Shown here: in pieces, positions 22,976 to 31,651 of the stretch
Layout of the letters: each line of letters opens with the position of its first letter
Position numbering within the stretch: position 1 is the first letter of the stretch
Assembly: GCF_946415235.1 (NCBI RefSeq)
Contig: NZ_CAMKRR010000015.1
Span: forward strand, 1 to 43,881
DNA length: 43,881 nucleotides
Source: an uncultured Ruminococcus sp.
GTDB lineage: Bacteria; Bacillota; Clostridia; Oscillospirales; Ruminococcaceae
Direction: 5' to 3'
The notes under the pieces: model-generated
Database searches by the model: none
The model's input: only the letters and a program-made list of their open reading frames with translations
Told to the model about the DNA's origin: nothing
Position numbers and translations under genes: made by a program

Positions 22976-24406
22976 ATGAATAAATATAAAAAACTGGTCT
23001 TTAATACGGGCATATTCGCAATAGGTGCATTCGGATCAAAAATACTCATAATCCTTCTTCAAAGGCTTTATGCACATTATATAGACCCCGTAAACAACGG
23101 CGACAGGGAGCTCCTTGAGACCATGTTGTTGTTTATGCAGCCTGTGTTTACATTCGCATTGCAGGAGTACCTTATCCGTTTCGGACTTGACAAGGACTAC
23201 GATAAGCATGAGGTGTTCACAACATCGGGCGTGATAACGCTGACGGGAATGATACTCATGGCGGTGATAGTGCCCTTCCTGCACAATATTCCTGTTTTCG
23301 ACTTCCTGAAGGGCTACAGGATACTGTTCATACTTTATGTTACCATGTCGTCGCTGCGAATGCTGTGTCAGAATTTTGTCCGTTCAAGGGACATGGTCAA
23401 GCTTTTCTCGCTGGACGGCATACTTGCCACTCTTACATTCTTCCTGTTCAATATCCTGTTCATACTGTGGCTCGGAATGGGCGTAAAGGGCTTCCTGCTG
23501 TCGGTAATACTCTCAGACAGCTGCTCAGTGGTGTTCCTTTTCATTGCGGCAAGGCTCAGGGTTTTTATTGGCGCGGAGTACTTCAATAAGGCGCTCGCAA
23601 AGGAAATGATGAGATTTGCGGCGCCTCTTATCCCCACCATAGTAATGTGGGCGGTGACCTCTCTTTCCGACAAGCTTTTCATCAAGCAGATGCACAGCGA
23701 CTACCATGAGCTTGGCAAGGAGGCTGTAAGTGTATACAGCTTTGCCAACAAGATACCGAGTCTTATCTCCATTGTTTCGACCATATTCTTTCAGGCGTGG
23801 AGTATGTCTGCCATAACCGAAAGCAATTCCGCGGACAGGAACAAGTTCTACGGAAAAGTGTATTCCGCATATGAAGCCATGATGTTTGTGGCGGCGGCAG
23901 GACTTCTCGTCATTATCAAGCCCGTTACCTCATTCCTTGTGCCTGCGGACAAGTATGTACAGTATTCGGACGTGTACATTTACACTCCTATACTTGTTGT
24001 TGCGGTAGTATTCATGTGCTTTGACCAGTTCCTCGGAAGCATCTATTCGGCTATCAAGCAGCCGCAGAATTCTTTCTGGACGGCTCTTGTTGCCTGCGGA
24101 GTAAATATCCCCATGAACTTCTTCCTCATACCCGTATGGGGCATACAGGGAGCGGTAGTCGCAACTCTCCTGAGCTATCTCATATGCTTCTGGGCGCGTA
24201 TAATCGACGCAAGATACTATGTACCCTTCCGCTTTGACGGCGTGAAGAACCTTCTTAACATGATAGTTCTGCTTGCAATGGGCGGACTGATGATAGCAGA
24301 TGTCAAGCTTTACCCCTTATGGGCGCTGATACTTGCTTCTGTTGTGGTCGCTCTCAATTACAAGGCGCTGATTGTAACGGTGAACAAGCTTCTTAAGAAA
24401 GCATGA
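22976..24406 (+). CDS. Polysaccharide flippase (Wzx/MOP superfamily)
   Basis: A 476-residue protein with about 12-14 membrane spans and no signal domain, in the size and pattern of the MOP superfamily of lipid-linked oligosaccharide flippases (N-terminal NTGIFAIGAFGSKILIILLQRLY; middle RFAAPLIPTIVMWAVTSLSDKLFI, where the conserved P and D lie in a central span; and QAWSMSAI). It would move an undecaprenyl-linked glycan across the membrane. No glycosyltransferases lie beside it, so it stands as a lone gene with its own promoter. Ribosome site CGGAG lies about 9 nt before the ATG. Confidence 0.85.
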   Translation: MNKYKKLVFNTGIFAIGAFGSKILIILLQRLYAHYIDPVNNGDRELLETMLLFMQPVFTFALQEYLIRFGLDKDYDKHEVFTTSGVITLTGMILMAVIVPFLHNIPVFDFLKGYRILFILYVTMSSLRMLCQNFVRSRDMVKLFSLDGILATLTFFLFNILFILWLGMGVKGFLLSVILSDSCSVVFLFIAARLRVFIGAEYFNKALAKEMMRFAAPLIPTIVMWAVTSLSDKLFIKQMHSDYHELGKEAVSVYSFANKIPSLISIVSTIFFQAWSMSAITESNSADRNKFYGKVYSAYEAMMFVAAAGLLVIIKPVTSFLVPADKYVQYSDVYIYTPILVVAVVFMCFDQFLGSIYSAIKQPQNSFWTALVACGVNIPMNFFLIPVWGIQGAVVATLLSYLICFWARIIDARYYVPFRFDGVKNLLNMIVLLAMGGLMIADVKLYPLWALILASVVVALNYKALIVTVNKLLKKA

Positions 24407-24422
24407 TATTTCATTCAAGCCA

Positions 24423-24452
24423 TTGAGCTGTGAAACCGCAGCTTCGTATACT
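24423..24452 (+). promoter_or_regulatory. Promoter of deoD
   Basis: TTGAGC (24423-24428), 18-bp spacer, TATACT (24447-24452). Confidence 0.55.
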
Positions 24453-24472
24453 GAATAAAAGGAGGGCTAAAT

Positions 24473-25183
24473 ATGCCGACACCACACAACAATGCAAAGA
24501 AAGGCGATATCGCCAAAACAGTTCTCATGCCGGGAGATCCGCTGAGAGCAAGATTTATCGCCGAGAATTATCTTGAAGCTCCCGTGTGCTACAACGAGGT
24601 AAGAGGTATGCTCGGATTTACGGGCACATACAAGGGAGTTCCCGTTTCCGTGCAGGGAAGCGGCATGGGTATGCCTTCCATAGGTATATACTCATGGGAA
24701 CTTTTCAACGAGTATGATGTTGAGAACATAATCCGCGTAGGCACGGCAGGAAGCATTGCGGACAATGTATCGCTCCGCGACGTAGTCATAGGAATGAGCG
24801 CGAGCACTAATTCCGCTTATGCTTCACAGTACAGACTTCCCGGTACTTACGCTCCCACAGCTTCGTGGAAGCTGCTCTCGGCTGCGGTAAAGTCCGCAGA
24901 GGAACAGAGAAGCCGCTTCCATGTGGGAAATATCCTTTCCAGCGACACCTTCTACGACGACGCAAACAGCCTTGCGGACTGGCAGAAAATGGGAGTGCTG
25001 GCAATAGAGATGGAAGCCGCAGCGCTTTATATGAATGCAGCAAGGGCAGGGAAGAACGCCCTCTGCATACTTACGGTATCGGACTGTCCCCTTAAGGGAG
25101 AATCCACGACAGCCGAGGAGCGTCAGACGACTTTCAGGAGCATGATGGAGATTGCACTTGAGACTGCAATTAAGGTTAAATAA
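24473..25183 (+). CDS. deoD: Purine-nucleoside phosphorylase, DeoD type
   Basis: A 236-residue hexameric-type enzyme that splits purine (deoxy)nucleosides with phosphate into base and (deoxy)ribose 1-phosphate in purine salvage, in the cytoplasm. Family marks are MPTPHN with the conserved His5, VLMPGDPLRA (phosphate Arg), GSGMGMPSIGIYSWELF, RVGTAGS, the nucleoside-binding EMEAAALY and the base-site SDCPL. Length matches the family. It stands alone, with AAGGAGG before the ATG. Confidence 0.96.
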   Translation: MPTPHNNAKKGDIAKTVLMPGDPLRARFIAENYLEAPVCYNEVRGMLGFTGTYKGVPVSVQGSGMGMPSIGIYSWELFNEYDVENIIRVGTAGSIADNVSLRDVVIGMSASTNSAYASQYRLPGTYAPTASWKLLSAAVKSAEEQRSRFHVGNILSSDTFYDDANSLADWQKMGVLAIEMEAAALYMNAARAGKNALCILTVSDCPLKGESTTAEERQTTFRSMMEIALETAIKVK

Positions 25184-25218
25184 TTAAGATAAATAAAATT
25201 ATACAGAAATTAATTGTA

Positions 25219-25268
25219 TTTTAAGATTACTTTAAGACTATTTTAAGGTTGGAATTGTATATTATAAA
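25219..25268 (+). promoter_or_regulatory. Promoter with three 11-bp direct repeats
   Basis: TTTTAAGATTA (25219-25229), CTTTAAGACTA (25230-25240) and TTTTAAGGTTG (25241-25251) abut each other exactly. A -10-like TATTATAAA follows at 25260-25268. Tandem 11-bp repeats next to a -10 are the hallmark of PhoB/OmpR-family activators. Confidence 0.65.
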
Positions 25269-25272
25269 TGGA

Positions 25273-25350
25273 TTAAGTAATCCCCCAATTCCCCTTCTAT
25301 ATTTATTCATTTCATTTGTTTAGGCTATGCATTCGTATGCATAGCTTTTT
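25273..25350 (+). ncRNA. Putative 80-nt small RNA with C-rich segment
   Basis: After the repeat-controlled promoter there is no ORF of useful length. The transcript would hold a single-stranded C-rich stretch (AATCCCCCAATTCCCCTTC, 25280-25298) able to pair with Shine-Dalgarno sequences, an AT-rich linker and a terminator. This is the build of regulatory C-rich small RNAs known in Gram-positive bacteria. It may control surface or metabolic genes when the activator is on. Existence is inferred from promoter and terminator. Confidence 0.5.
25324..25350 (+). terminator. Terminator of the putative small RNA
   Basis: GCTATGCAT, loop TCGT, ATGCATAGC, then TTTTT. Confidence 0.88.
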
Positions 25351-25367
25351 ACTTTATACGGGTGTCA

Positions 25368-25396
25368 TTGACATTTATGGGACTGTATGGTATAAT
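25368..25396 (+). promoter_or_regulatory. Promoter of the DUF4190-like gene
   Basis: TTGACA (25368-25373), 17-bp spacer, TATAAT (25391-25396): full consensus. Confidence 0.85.
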
Positions 25397-25427
25397 GATT
25401 AAAATAATTCGGCACAAGGAGGCTGCT

Positions 25428-26018
25428 ATGGATAATAACAATACAGATCAGAATGTTGATTACGGCGGTTATGATAATACAGATCCTCAGGCGGGCGGAA
25501 CGCCTCAGGAAAATCAGTCTGTAAACGGTGCTCCACAGCATTATACACAGCCTCAGGGAGCTCCGCCTCAGTACGGTCAGCCCCCAATGGGAGGCTACCC
25601 TCAGCAATACGGTCCTCCTCCGCAGTACGGTCAGCCTTACGGAGGCTATCCGCCGCCGCAGTATGGACCGCAGCCGTATTACAATCAGCCGTACGGCGCT
25701 TATCCGCCTCCCGTGCCCGCCCCGTTTGACCCGAGGAACCTACAGCCCAAGGAAAAGAGTTCAGCCTTCGGCATAGCCTCTCTTGTTATGGGGATACTTG
25801 CGGTGCTCGGCGGCATTTGTATTTATGTGGGAGCGGTCCCGTTTGCCTTTCACGGCATCATATTCGGTATCATCGGAATGGTTACCAAGAGCGGAAAGAG
25901 CTTTGCCATAGCGGGACTTATCCTCAGTATATTCGCACTTGTGGGCGGATATATTATATGGGACGTTCTGCTTACAAGCGCAGGCTACGACGGTATATGG
26001 GACTTCATGACCAACTGA
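25428..26018 (+). CDS. DUF4190-like membrane protein with Pro/Tyr/Gly/Gln-rich N-terminus
   Basis: 196 residues. The first 100 are a disordered segment with repeats of the type PPQYGQPYGGYP; then come two membrane hairpins (about 118-162 and 167-187) separated by a GIIGMVTKSGKSFAIAGLILS stretch, the pattern of DUF4190 proteins. The role of the family is unknown; such tails often hold protein-interaction sites. The start at 25428 has AAGGAGG before it and lies downstream of the promoter; the ATG at 25362 lies upstream of the -10 and is rejected. Confidence 0.8.
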   Translation: MDNNNTDQNVDYGGYDNTDPQAGGTPQENQSVNGAPQHYTQPQGAPPQYGQPPMGGYPQQYGPPPQYGQPYGGYPPPQYGPQPYYNQPYGAYPPPVPAPFDPRNLQPKEKSSAFGIASLVMGILAVLGGICIYVGAVPFAFHGIIFGIIGMVTKSGKSFAIAGLILSIFALVGGYIIWDVLLTSAGYDGIWDFMTN

Positions 26019-26040
26019 TACGTTCAAAAAATAAGAATAT

Positions 26041-26082
26041 AAAAAGGCGCAGCAGCTCCCGCAGGGAACTGCTGCGCCTTTT
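26041..26082. terminator. Bidirectional terminator between convergent genes
   Basis: A 15-bp stem plus 4 more pairs after one mismatch (AAAAGGCGCAGCAG arm), loop GCA, with A-run and T-run flanks; it serves both the DUF4190-like and the ABC permease genes. Confidence 0.9.
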
Positions 26083-26103
26083 CATGGGGAAAGGGGAAGA
26101 GGA

Positions 26104-27477
26104 TCAATCCTCGTTGGTTTTTCTTGATTTTTTGAACCTGGACTTCTGTCCGAGGTTGAGTGATATAGTGAGTATCTTGTCTGATTTGAAGAGCTTCAGA
26201 GCGAAGAACATCACTACTGCGAAGAATATTATCTGATAAATCAGACCGCCCCAGAATTCAGCGTAATTGCCGAACATCAGGTTTGGCATGGCTGTGAATG
26301 TGTGGGTGAAGGGTATTGCCCATATTATCAGCTTTGCAGCTGTCGGCAGAGAATTTACATCGGCAAGGAGCGTTACTATCCATGGAATCATTACCATCAT
26401 CATTATGGGAAGCAACATAGTCTGTGCCGATTTTGAATCGTTTACCAGTGCGCCGAGGATGATTGATATGGCAAGGCATATCATTATTGTAATGAAGAGC
26501 TGAACTCCTATGAGCAGATAATCCGCTGCTCCGAGAGTAAGCCCGAGCTGTCTCATGGCGTCGCCCGATGAAAGCATTGAGGATACGGACTCCTTGGCGT
26601 TGTCAACGGTATCCGCAGGCAGAGCGGAAGTGATATCCGAGGTCATAGAGCCCATCATGCCCTTTGTGTAGGACGAAAATCCTATCATCATAACTCCTGC
26701 ATTGAGGAGAGCAGCGATCGCTGCCGCAAGCATTTTTGCCGTTATGACCGAGCCTCTTGAAACAGGAGCCGAAAGCAGAGTTTCGAGAGTCTTGTCTATC
26801 TTTTCGTTTGATATCGAAGCTATCAGTGACTGTGAAGTCATCATTATGAGTATCAGCACTACCATAGGGAGCAGCATATTCTGCATGAGCATCTTTCCCG
26901 ATATGAAGGAAAGAGAAACCTCCGCAGACTTATCTGCGACTACCGTATGCTCCTTTACTGTGAGCGGAGCTTCGATAGTACCGAGGTCTTCCTTTGAAAT
27001 ACCCTGCTGCTCCGCAAGCTTCAGCGAAACATAGCCGTTCAGCAGTGATACCGTGCCGTCAGTGCCGCCTGTCATGCTGCTGAAAGCCGACAATGATCTG
27101 AGCTTGCCGACGGAAAGTATCTCGGGCTTTTTTCCGCTTAGCACCGCCTCGGAGAAGCCCTGAGGTATGATAACGAAACTTTTGATGTCCTTCTGCTTTC
27201 TGAAAGCCTCCGCGTAATCATCGCCGGTGACGGTGATGCTGCTTATCTCGGTGCCGTTTGACCTGAAGTAGCTGAGCATCTCATTGGTAAAGTCGGTATT
27301 GTCCATATCACAGATATTGATCTTCGGGTTTGCCGCGTCGCTAACGATCTCATTCGTAGCCGACTTCATGACATTTCCCATAAGAAGGAATATTGCGAGG
27401 ATGAAAACCAGTGATATGAGCATCTGCTTGTTTATGAGTTCCGAGAGCTCCTTTTTGAGAAGGTTAATGAACTTCAT
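26104..27477 (-). CDS. ABC-2 type exporter permease, NatB/YhaP-like
   Basis: 457 residues: one N-terminal span (about 19-36), an extracytoplasmic domain (about 40-195), then five or six spans to residue 430 and a basic tail (KSRFKKSRKTNED). The motif EKIDKTLETLLSAPVSRGSVITAKM at about 225-250 is the coupling region of the ABC-2 family with NatB. It forms an efflux pump with the ATPase encoded just upstream; possible substrates are Na+, peptides or antibiotics, which the sequence does not decide. Its start overlaps the ATPase gene by 14 bp. Confidence 0.88.
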   Translation of the reverse strand: MKFINLLKKELSELINKQMLISLVFILAIFLLMGNVMKSATNEIVSDAANPKINICDMDNTDFTNEMLSYFRSNGTEISSITVTGDDYAEAFRKQKDIKSFVIIPQGFSEAVLSGKKPEILSVGKLRSLSAFSSMTGGTDGTVSLLNGYVSLKLAEQQGISKEDLGTIEAPLTVKEHTVVADKSAEVSLSFISGKMLMQNMLLPMVVLILIMMTSQSLIASISNEKIDKTLETLLSAPVSRGSVITAKMLAAAIAALLNAGVMMIGFSSYTKGMMGSMTSDITSALPADTVDNAKESVSSMLSSGDAMRQLGLTLGAADYLLIGVQLFITIMICLAISIILGALVNDSKSAQTMLLPIMMMVMIPWIVTLLADVNSLPTAAKLIIWAIPFTHTFTAMPNLMFGNYAEFWGGLIYQIIFFAVVMFFALKLFKSDKILTISLNLGQKSRFKKSRKTNED

Positions 27478-28204
27478 TCTCGTTCACCACCCTTTCAAAT
27501 ACCTGTTCGAGGTTAGGCGCGTCATAGCGCTGTTTGAGCTCGTCCGCCCTGCCCTTTACCATAAGGTGACCCTTTGATATGATGCCGATACGGTCGGAAA
27601 CGAACTCGATCTCGAGCATATTATGTGATGAGAGAAGGAAGGACATACCCTCTTCCTCTGCAAGCTTTTTTATCATTTTGCGTATCTCGATAGCGTTGAG
27701 CACGTCGAGACCGCTTGTAGGCTCGTCGAGTATGGCGAGCTTCGGCTGAGTCATTACCGCTCTCGCAAGCAGCAGCTTGCGTATCATGCCGCGGCTGTAT
27801 GAGCCGATCTTGTCATTGAGCCTGTCCCCGAGCCCACATATATTCTTTGCGCGTTCAACATAGGCGTTGAGCTTATCTATGTCGGTGGTGAACAGACCTG
27901 CCATGAATCTCAGGTATTTTATACCTGTCATCTGTTTGTATGCACCTGCTTCATCGGGGAGGTAGGTGATCGCTTCCCTTACTTTTTCGGGAGCCTTTAG
28001 TATACTGTGTCCTGCCACTATGGCGTCGCCCGATGTCGGTGTCAGGAGGGTGGATATCATACGGATAGTAGTTGTCTTGCCTGCGCCGTTGGGACCGATA
28101 AGAGCAAATATCTCTCCCTCGCCTATATCAAAGGAGATCTTGTCCACAGCAAGCACCTTTGAGTACTGCTTTGACAGCTCCTTTACTTCTAAAACATTTG
28201 CCAA
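27464..28204 (-). CDS. ABC exporter ATPase, NatA-like
   Basis: 246 residues with Walker A GPNGAGKT (37-44), Q loop region (YLPDEAGAYKQMTG), Walker B LAILDEPTSGLD and the switch His in SSHNML. The signature is YSRGM instead of LSGGQ, a variant found in this branch. The start codon is TTG at 28202-28204, placed 7 nt after AAAGGAG; no ATG fits. It works with the permease that follows, whose start it overlaps. Confidence 0.92.
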   Translation of the reverse strand: MANVLEVKELSKQYSKVLAVDKISFDIGEGEIFALIGPNGAGKTTTIRMISTLLTPTSGDAIVAGHSILKAPEKVREAITYLPDEAGAYKQMTGIKYLRFMAGLFTTDIDKLNAYVERAKNICGLGDRLNDKIGSYSRGMIRKLLLARAVMTQPKLAILDEPTSGLDVLNAIEIRKMIKKLAEEEGMSFLLSSHNMLEIEFVSDRIGIISKGHLMVKGRADELKQRYDAPNLEQVFERVVNENEVH

Positions 28205-28262
28205 GATATCTCTCCTTTAATAATTGTGGAGTTGTATTTAAACGCTTAGTATTTCTGATATT

Positions 28263-28291
28263 ATAATACCACAAAATGTACAAAAAGTCAA
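28263..28291 (-). promoter_or_regulatory. Promoter of the ABC exporter operon
   Basis: Minus strand TTGACT (28286-28291), 17-bp spacer, TATTAT (28263-28268). Between here and the operon 2 promoter (28292-28497) I see only AT-rich sequence. Confidence 0.75.
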
Positions 28292-28497
28292 TACAAAACG
28301 TAGAAACGAACCCAAATTTTACAGTTTTTTAATATTATGGAAACACTTTTCCGAAAAGGTGAAAATCAGGTGAAAAAAATTGGAGAAGTTTACAGTTTGA
28401 ACAGGCCTGCTTTGTACAGCTTTATCATAAAAACGTATCATTAAGCTAAATCAAAACAGGTAAAAGATATTATTTATATTTCCGACACAGCAGTTCC

Positions 28498-28526
28498 TTG
28501 ACATTACGGAATAAATTTGATATACT
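28498..28526 (+). promoter_or_regulatory. Promoter of operon 2
   Basis: TTGACA (28498-28503), 17-bp spacer, TATACT (28521-28526). Start near 28533. Confidence 0.8.
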
Positions 28527-28562
28527 AACTTTAATAGATGATCGCGGCTTTGCAAGCTGTCT

Positions 28563-28601
28563 GTGCACATAATTCCCGAGGCAGGGGACGTGCGCTTTTT
28601 T
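28563..28601 (+). terminator. Possible attenuator in the operon 2 leader
   Basis: GTGCAC (28563-28568) pairs with GTGCGC (28590-28595; one G-T), with an inner TCCC/GGGA stem, then TTTTTTATTTG. This terminator-like hairpin lies 30 nt after the start of transcription and 54 nt before the first gene, so it would stop the operon unless prevented. Confidence 0.6.
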
Positions 28602-28654
28602 ATTTGTCAGGCGGCGGAAAATGGCTGTGATAAGCGGAAAGGAGATGAAGCACC

Positions 28655-31564
28655 ATGAAAGGTCCGATACGCAGGATAGCTGCGGCAGCAGCGGCTTTGC
28701 AGCTTGCTTTTGCGGCTGCGGCTCCCGTATGTGTCCGAGGAGCCGAAAATTCGGCAGCTGCGGATTATTACAGTATAGAGCCTTTTGACAGCGGACTTCT
28801 CTCCTTCAGCGAGTATTACGACCTGTATTCGGGGGAAGTACGCCCTGAAAGCGAGATAATTCTTGATAAAGATGACATTTCCGAGATAGTGAGCGGAGAT
28901 ATTACCACGGGCAGCTTTACCTCCGATGACGGTGAGCAGCGTGATAACGTCATTCTCTGGAACAGTGCCGACGGAAGCGTGGTTTTTGAGCTTGATGTCC
29001 CCGAAACGGGAAACTACTGCATCTCCGCGGATTACTGCCCCATGCTGTCGGGAAGCCCCGATATCGAGCTTAAAATGGAGATAGACGGAAAGCTCCCCTA
29101 TGATACGGCTTCCCGTATGACTCTCGGAAGAGTATGGACGGACGAGCATGAGATATACACTGATATACGCGGAAATCAGGTGCGCCCATCACAGGTGCAG
29201 CGAACTATGTGGAAAAGCTCGGTATTCGGTGATGCTGACGGACTTTTCAGCGAGCCGCTGTTCTTTTGCCTTGAAAAGGGCAGGCATGAGCTCCGCATAA
29301 GCTCCGAGAGAGCACAGCTCGCCATTGACAGTATAAAGCTGTTTTCTCCCGAGGAGATGCCGGCCTACAGCGAATATGCCGCTTCTGCGGAGACTTCCGT
29401 TACAGTTGAGGGAACACCCTCGGCGCTGTTCAGGATAGAGGGAGAAAACGCCCTGTACAAGTCCGACCCTACTCTTTACCCCACCTATGACAACAGCAGC
29501 TACCTTGCTTCCCCTGCCGATCCGCGGAAAATGGTGTACAACACCATTGGCAGCGGAAGCTGGAAAAAGGCTCTGCAAACGGTGACATGGGAGATACCCG
29601 AGGAGACTATCGGCTCGGGCGGCTGGTATAAGATAGGAATAAAGGCACGTCAGGATCAGATACGCGGCTTTGACTCCAACAGGCGCGTATATATAGACGG
29701 GAAGGTTCCGTGCAGGGAGCTTGACCGCGTTGAGTTCGCCTATGATACCGACTGGTCAGTAGTCACGCCAAAAAGCGGCGGCGAGGATATATATGTATGG
29801 CTAAGCGGCGGGATGCCCCACACTATAGCCCTTGAAGCCGTTACGGGAGATATCGGTGAGTATCTCCGCAGACTTGAAGGCGTGATAAAGGAGCTTAACG
29901 CTTACTACCGAAAGGTACTGATGATAACAGGCCCTTCACCTGATAAATACACTGATTATTACGTACACGAGAAGATACCCGAGCTTGTTGACAGGTTCGG
30001 CAGCATATCCTCCGAGCTCAGAGATATACAAAACGGCATAGAGGAGCTCTCGGGCAGTAAGGGCACGGAAGCCGCTGCCCTTGAGAATATGGCGGTCATA
30101 CTTGACAAATGCACGGCAAAGCCTCTGCGGATACCGTCCTATCTCAGCCAGATCAAGGACAGTATCACATCACTGTCCGCATGGATGAGAGACAACCGCG
30201 ACCAGCCCCTTGAAATAGACTATATCGAATTCGCATCTGCCGACAGGGAGTTCTCGGACTGCGATGAAAAGCTGGGAAAGTCACTGAAATTCGGATTTGA
30301 TGCCTTTATCGGCTCGTTTTTCGAGGACTACACCACTCTTTCCGACGTTGAGAACGAGGAAGCTATGGAGGTATGGGTCTCCCTCGGACGGGATCAGGCA
30401 CAGGTCGTAAAGGAAATGACGGAAAACCGCTTCATGCAGGAAACGGGAATACCTGTTTCCGTGAACCTTGTCACAGGAGGAGTACTGGAAGCTTCTCTTG
30501 CAGGCAAAGGCCCTGATGTTGCGCTTTTCCTCGGGGGAGAGTTCCCCGTGAACCTTGCCGCCCGTGATCTGCTTGTGGATATATCGCAGTTTGACGACTT
30601 TGAAGAGGTAAAGGGACGGTTTCAGAAGAACGCCATGACCCAGTACACCTACAACGGCGGCTGTTACGGACTGCCTGTGAGCCAGTCCTTTCCCATGATG
30701 TTCTATCGCACGGACGTACTCACGGAGCTCGGCATATTTTCGCCTCCCGAGTCATGGTCGGAGCTCAGGGATATGCTCCCTGCGCTGCAAAGGAACTATA
30801 TGTCCGCGGGACTTGTCCTTCCGCCGAATAATATATCCCCCGCAACGGAAACGGGACATACATTTGCGATGCTCCTGCTGCAAAAAGGGCAGAACTACTA
30901 CAATGCCGACCTTACCGCCTCTGCGCTTGACTCTATAGAGGCGGTGCAGTCCTTTGAGGAGTGGACGGATTTCTACACGGACTACTGCTTCGAGCAGACC
31001 TATGATGCGTTCAGCCGTTTCAGGACAGGCGAATATCCCATAGTTATCGCAAATTACACCTTTTTCAACCAGCTCACGGCAGCTTCTCCCGAAATAAAGG
31101 GCTTGTGGGACTTCTGTCCCGTCCCCGGCACGGAGAGAGCCGACGGAACGATATCTCATGCGGCAAATTCAAACGGTGCGGGAGCTGTGATATTCAGCAA
31201 GGTGAAAAACAAGGAAAATGCGTGGGAGTTCATCAAGTGGTTCACGGATACGGAGACACAGGTTCAGTACGCTTCGCAGATAGAGGGACTTCTCGGAACT
31301 ATGGGACGTTTCGACACTGCAAATATGGAAGCCCTCGGGCGTATGTCATGGTCTGATGACGAGCTTGAGAGACTTCGGGCACAGCAGGCGGAGCTTGAGG
31401 AGATACCGATAACTCCCGCCTCATATGCGGTGACGAGGAATATAATGAACGCATTCAGAGAGACCATAAACGAGCATAAGAATCCACGTGATACGCTTAT
31501 ATGGTACAACAGGGATATAAATGACGAAATAACGAGGAAACGCAAAAACCTCGGCTTGGATTGA
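28655..31564 (+). CDS. Secreted solute-binding protein with N-terminal beta domains (operon 2)
   Basis: 969 residues. A Sec signal peptide without lipobox (cleavage near VRGA) is followed by two beta-rich domains of carbohydrate-binding-module shape (about 70-230 and 245-400), a helical segment (about 405-540) and a family 1 solute-binding domain from about 569 (EVWVSLGRDQAQVVKEM, GPDVALFLGG, YGLPVSQSFPMMFYRTD, WEFIKWFTD). It is more than twice the usual length. It would capture a glycan and feed the permeases. Lacking a lipid anchor, it may be held by another operon protein or by the glycan itself. First gene behind the attenuator; GGAG lies 10 nt before the ATG. Confidence 0.87.
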   Translation: MKGPIRRIAAAAAALQLAFAAAAPVCVRGAENSAAADYYSIEPFDSGLLSFSEYYDLYSGEVRPESEIILDKDDISEIVSGDITTGSFTSDDGEQRDNVILWNSADGSVVFELDVPETGNYCISADYCPMLSGSPDIELKMEIDGKLPYDTASRMTLGRVWTDEHEIYTDIRGNQVRPSQVQRTMWKSSVFGDADGLFSEPLFFCLEKGRHELRISSERAQLAIDSIKLFSPEEMPAYSEYAASAETSVTVEGTPSALFRIEGENALYKSDPTLYPTYDNSSYLASPADPRKMVYNTIGSGSWKKALQTVTWEIPEETIGSGGWYKIGIKARQDQIRGFDSNRRVYIDGKVPCRELDRVEFAYDTDWSVVTPKSGGEDIYVWLSGGMPHTIALEAVTGDIGEYLRRLEGVIKELNAYYRKVLMITGPSPDKYTDYYVHEKIPELVDRFGSISSELRDIQNGIEELSGSKGTEAAALENMAVILDKCTAKPLRIPSYLSQIKDSITSLSAWMRDNRDQPLEIDYIEFASADREFSDCDEKLGKSLKFGFDAFIGSFFEDYTTLSDVENEEAMEVWVSLGRDQAQVVKEMTENRFMQETGIPVSVNLVTGGVLEASLAGKGPDVALFLGGEFPVNLAARDLLVDISQFDDFEEVKGRFQKNAMTQYTYNGGCYGLPVSQSFPMMFYRTDVLTELGIFSPPESWSELRDMLPALQRNYMSAGLVLPPNNISPATETGHTFAMLLLQKGQNYYNADLTASALDSIEAVQSFEEWTDFYTDYCFEQTYDAFSRFRTGEYPIVIANYTFFNQLTAASPEIKGLWDFCPVPGTERADGTISHAANSNGAGAVIFSKVKNKENAWEFIKWFTDTETQVQYASQIEGLLGTMGRFDTANMEALGRMSWSDDELERLRAQQAELEEIPITPASYAVTRNIMNAFRETINEHKNPRDTLIWYNRDINDEITRKRKNLGLD

Positions 31565-31572
31565 GCCTGTGG

Positions 31573-31591
31573 GGGCGGATATTATCCGCCC
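31573..31591. repeat. 19-bp REP-like palindrome, copy 1
   Basis: GGGCGGATATTATCCGCCC between the first two genes of operon 2; identical to 33491-33509. Confidence 0.8.
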
Positions 31592-31651
31592 GCTGAAATT
31601 GTAGGGAATGCCGTCCTCGGCGTTCCGAAAAATCGGAAAGGAAGTGAGAAA

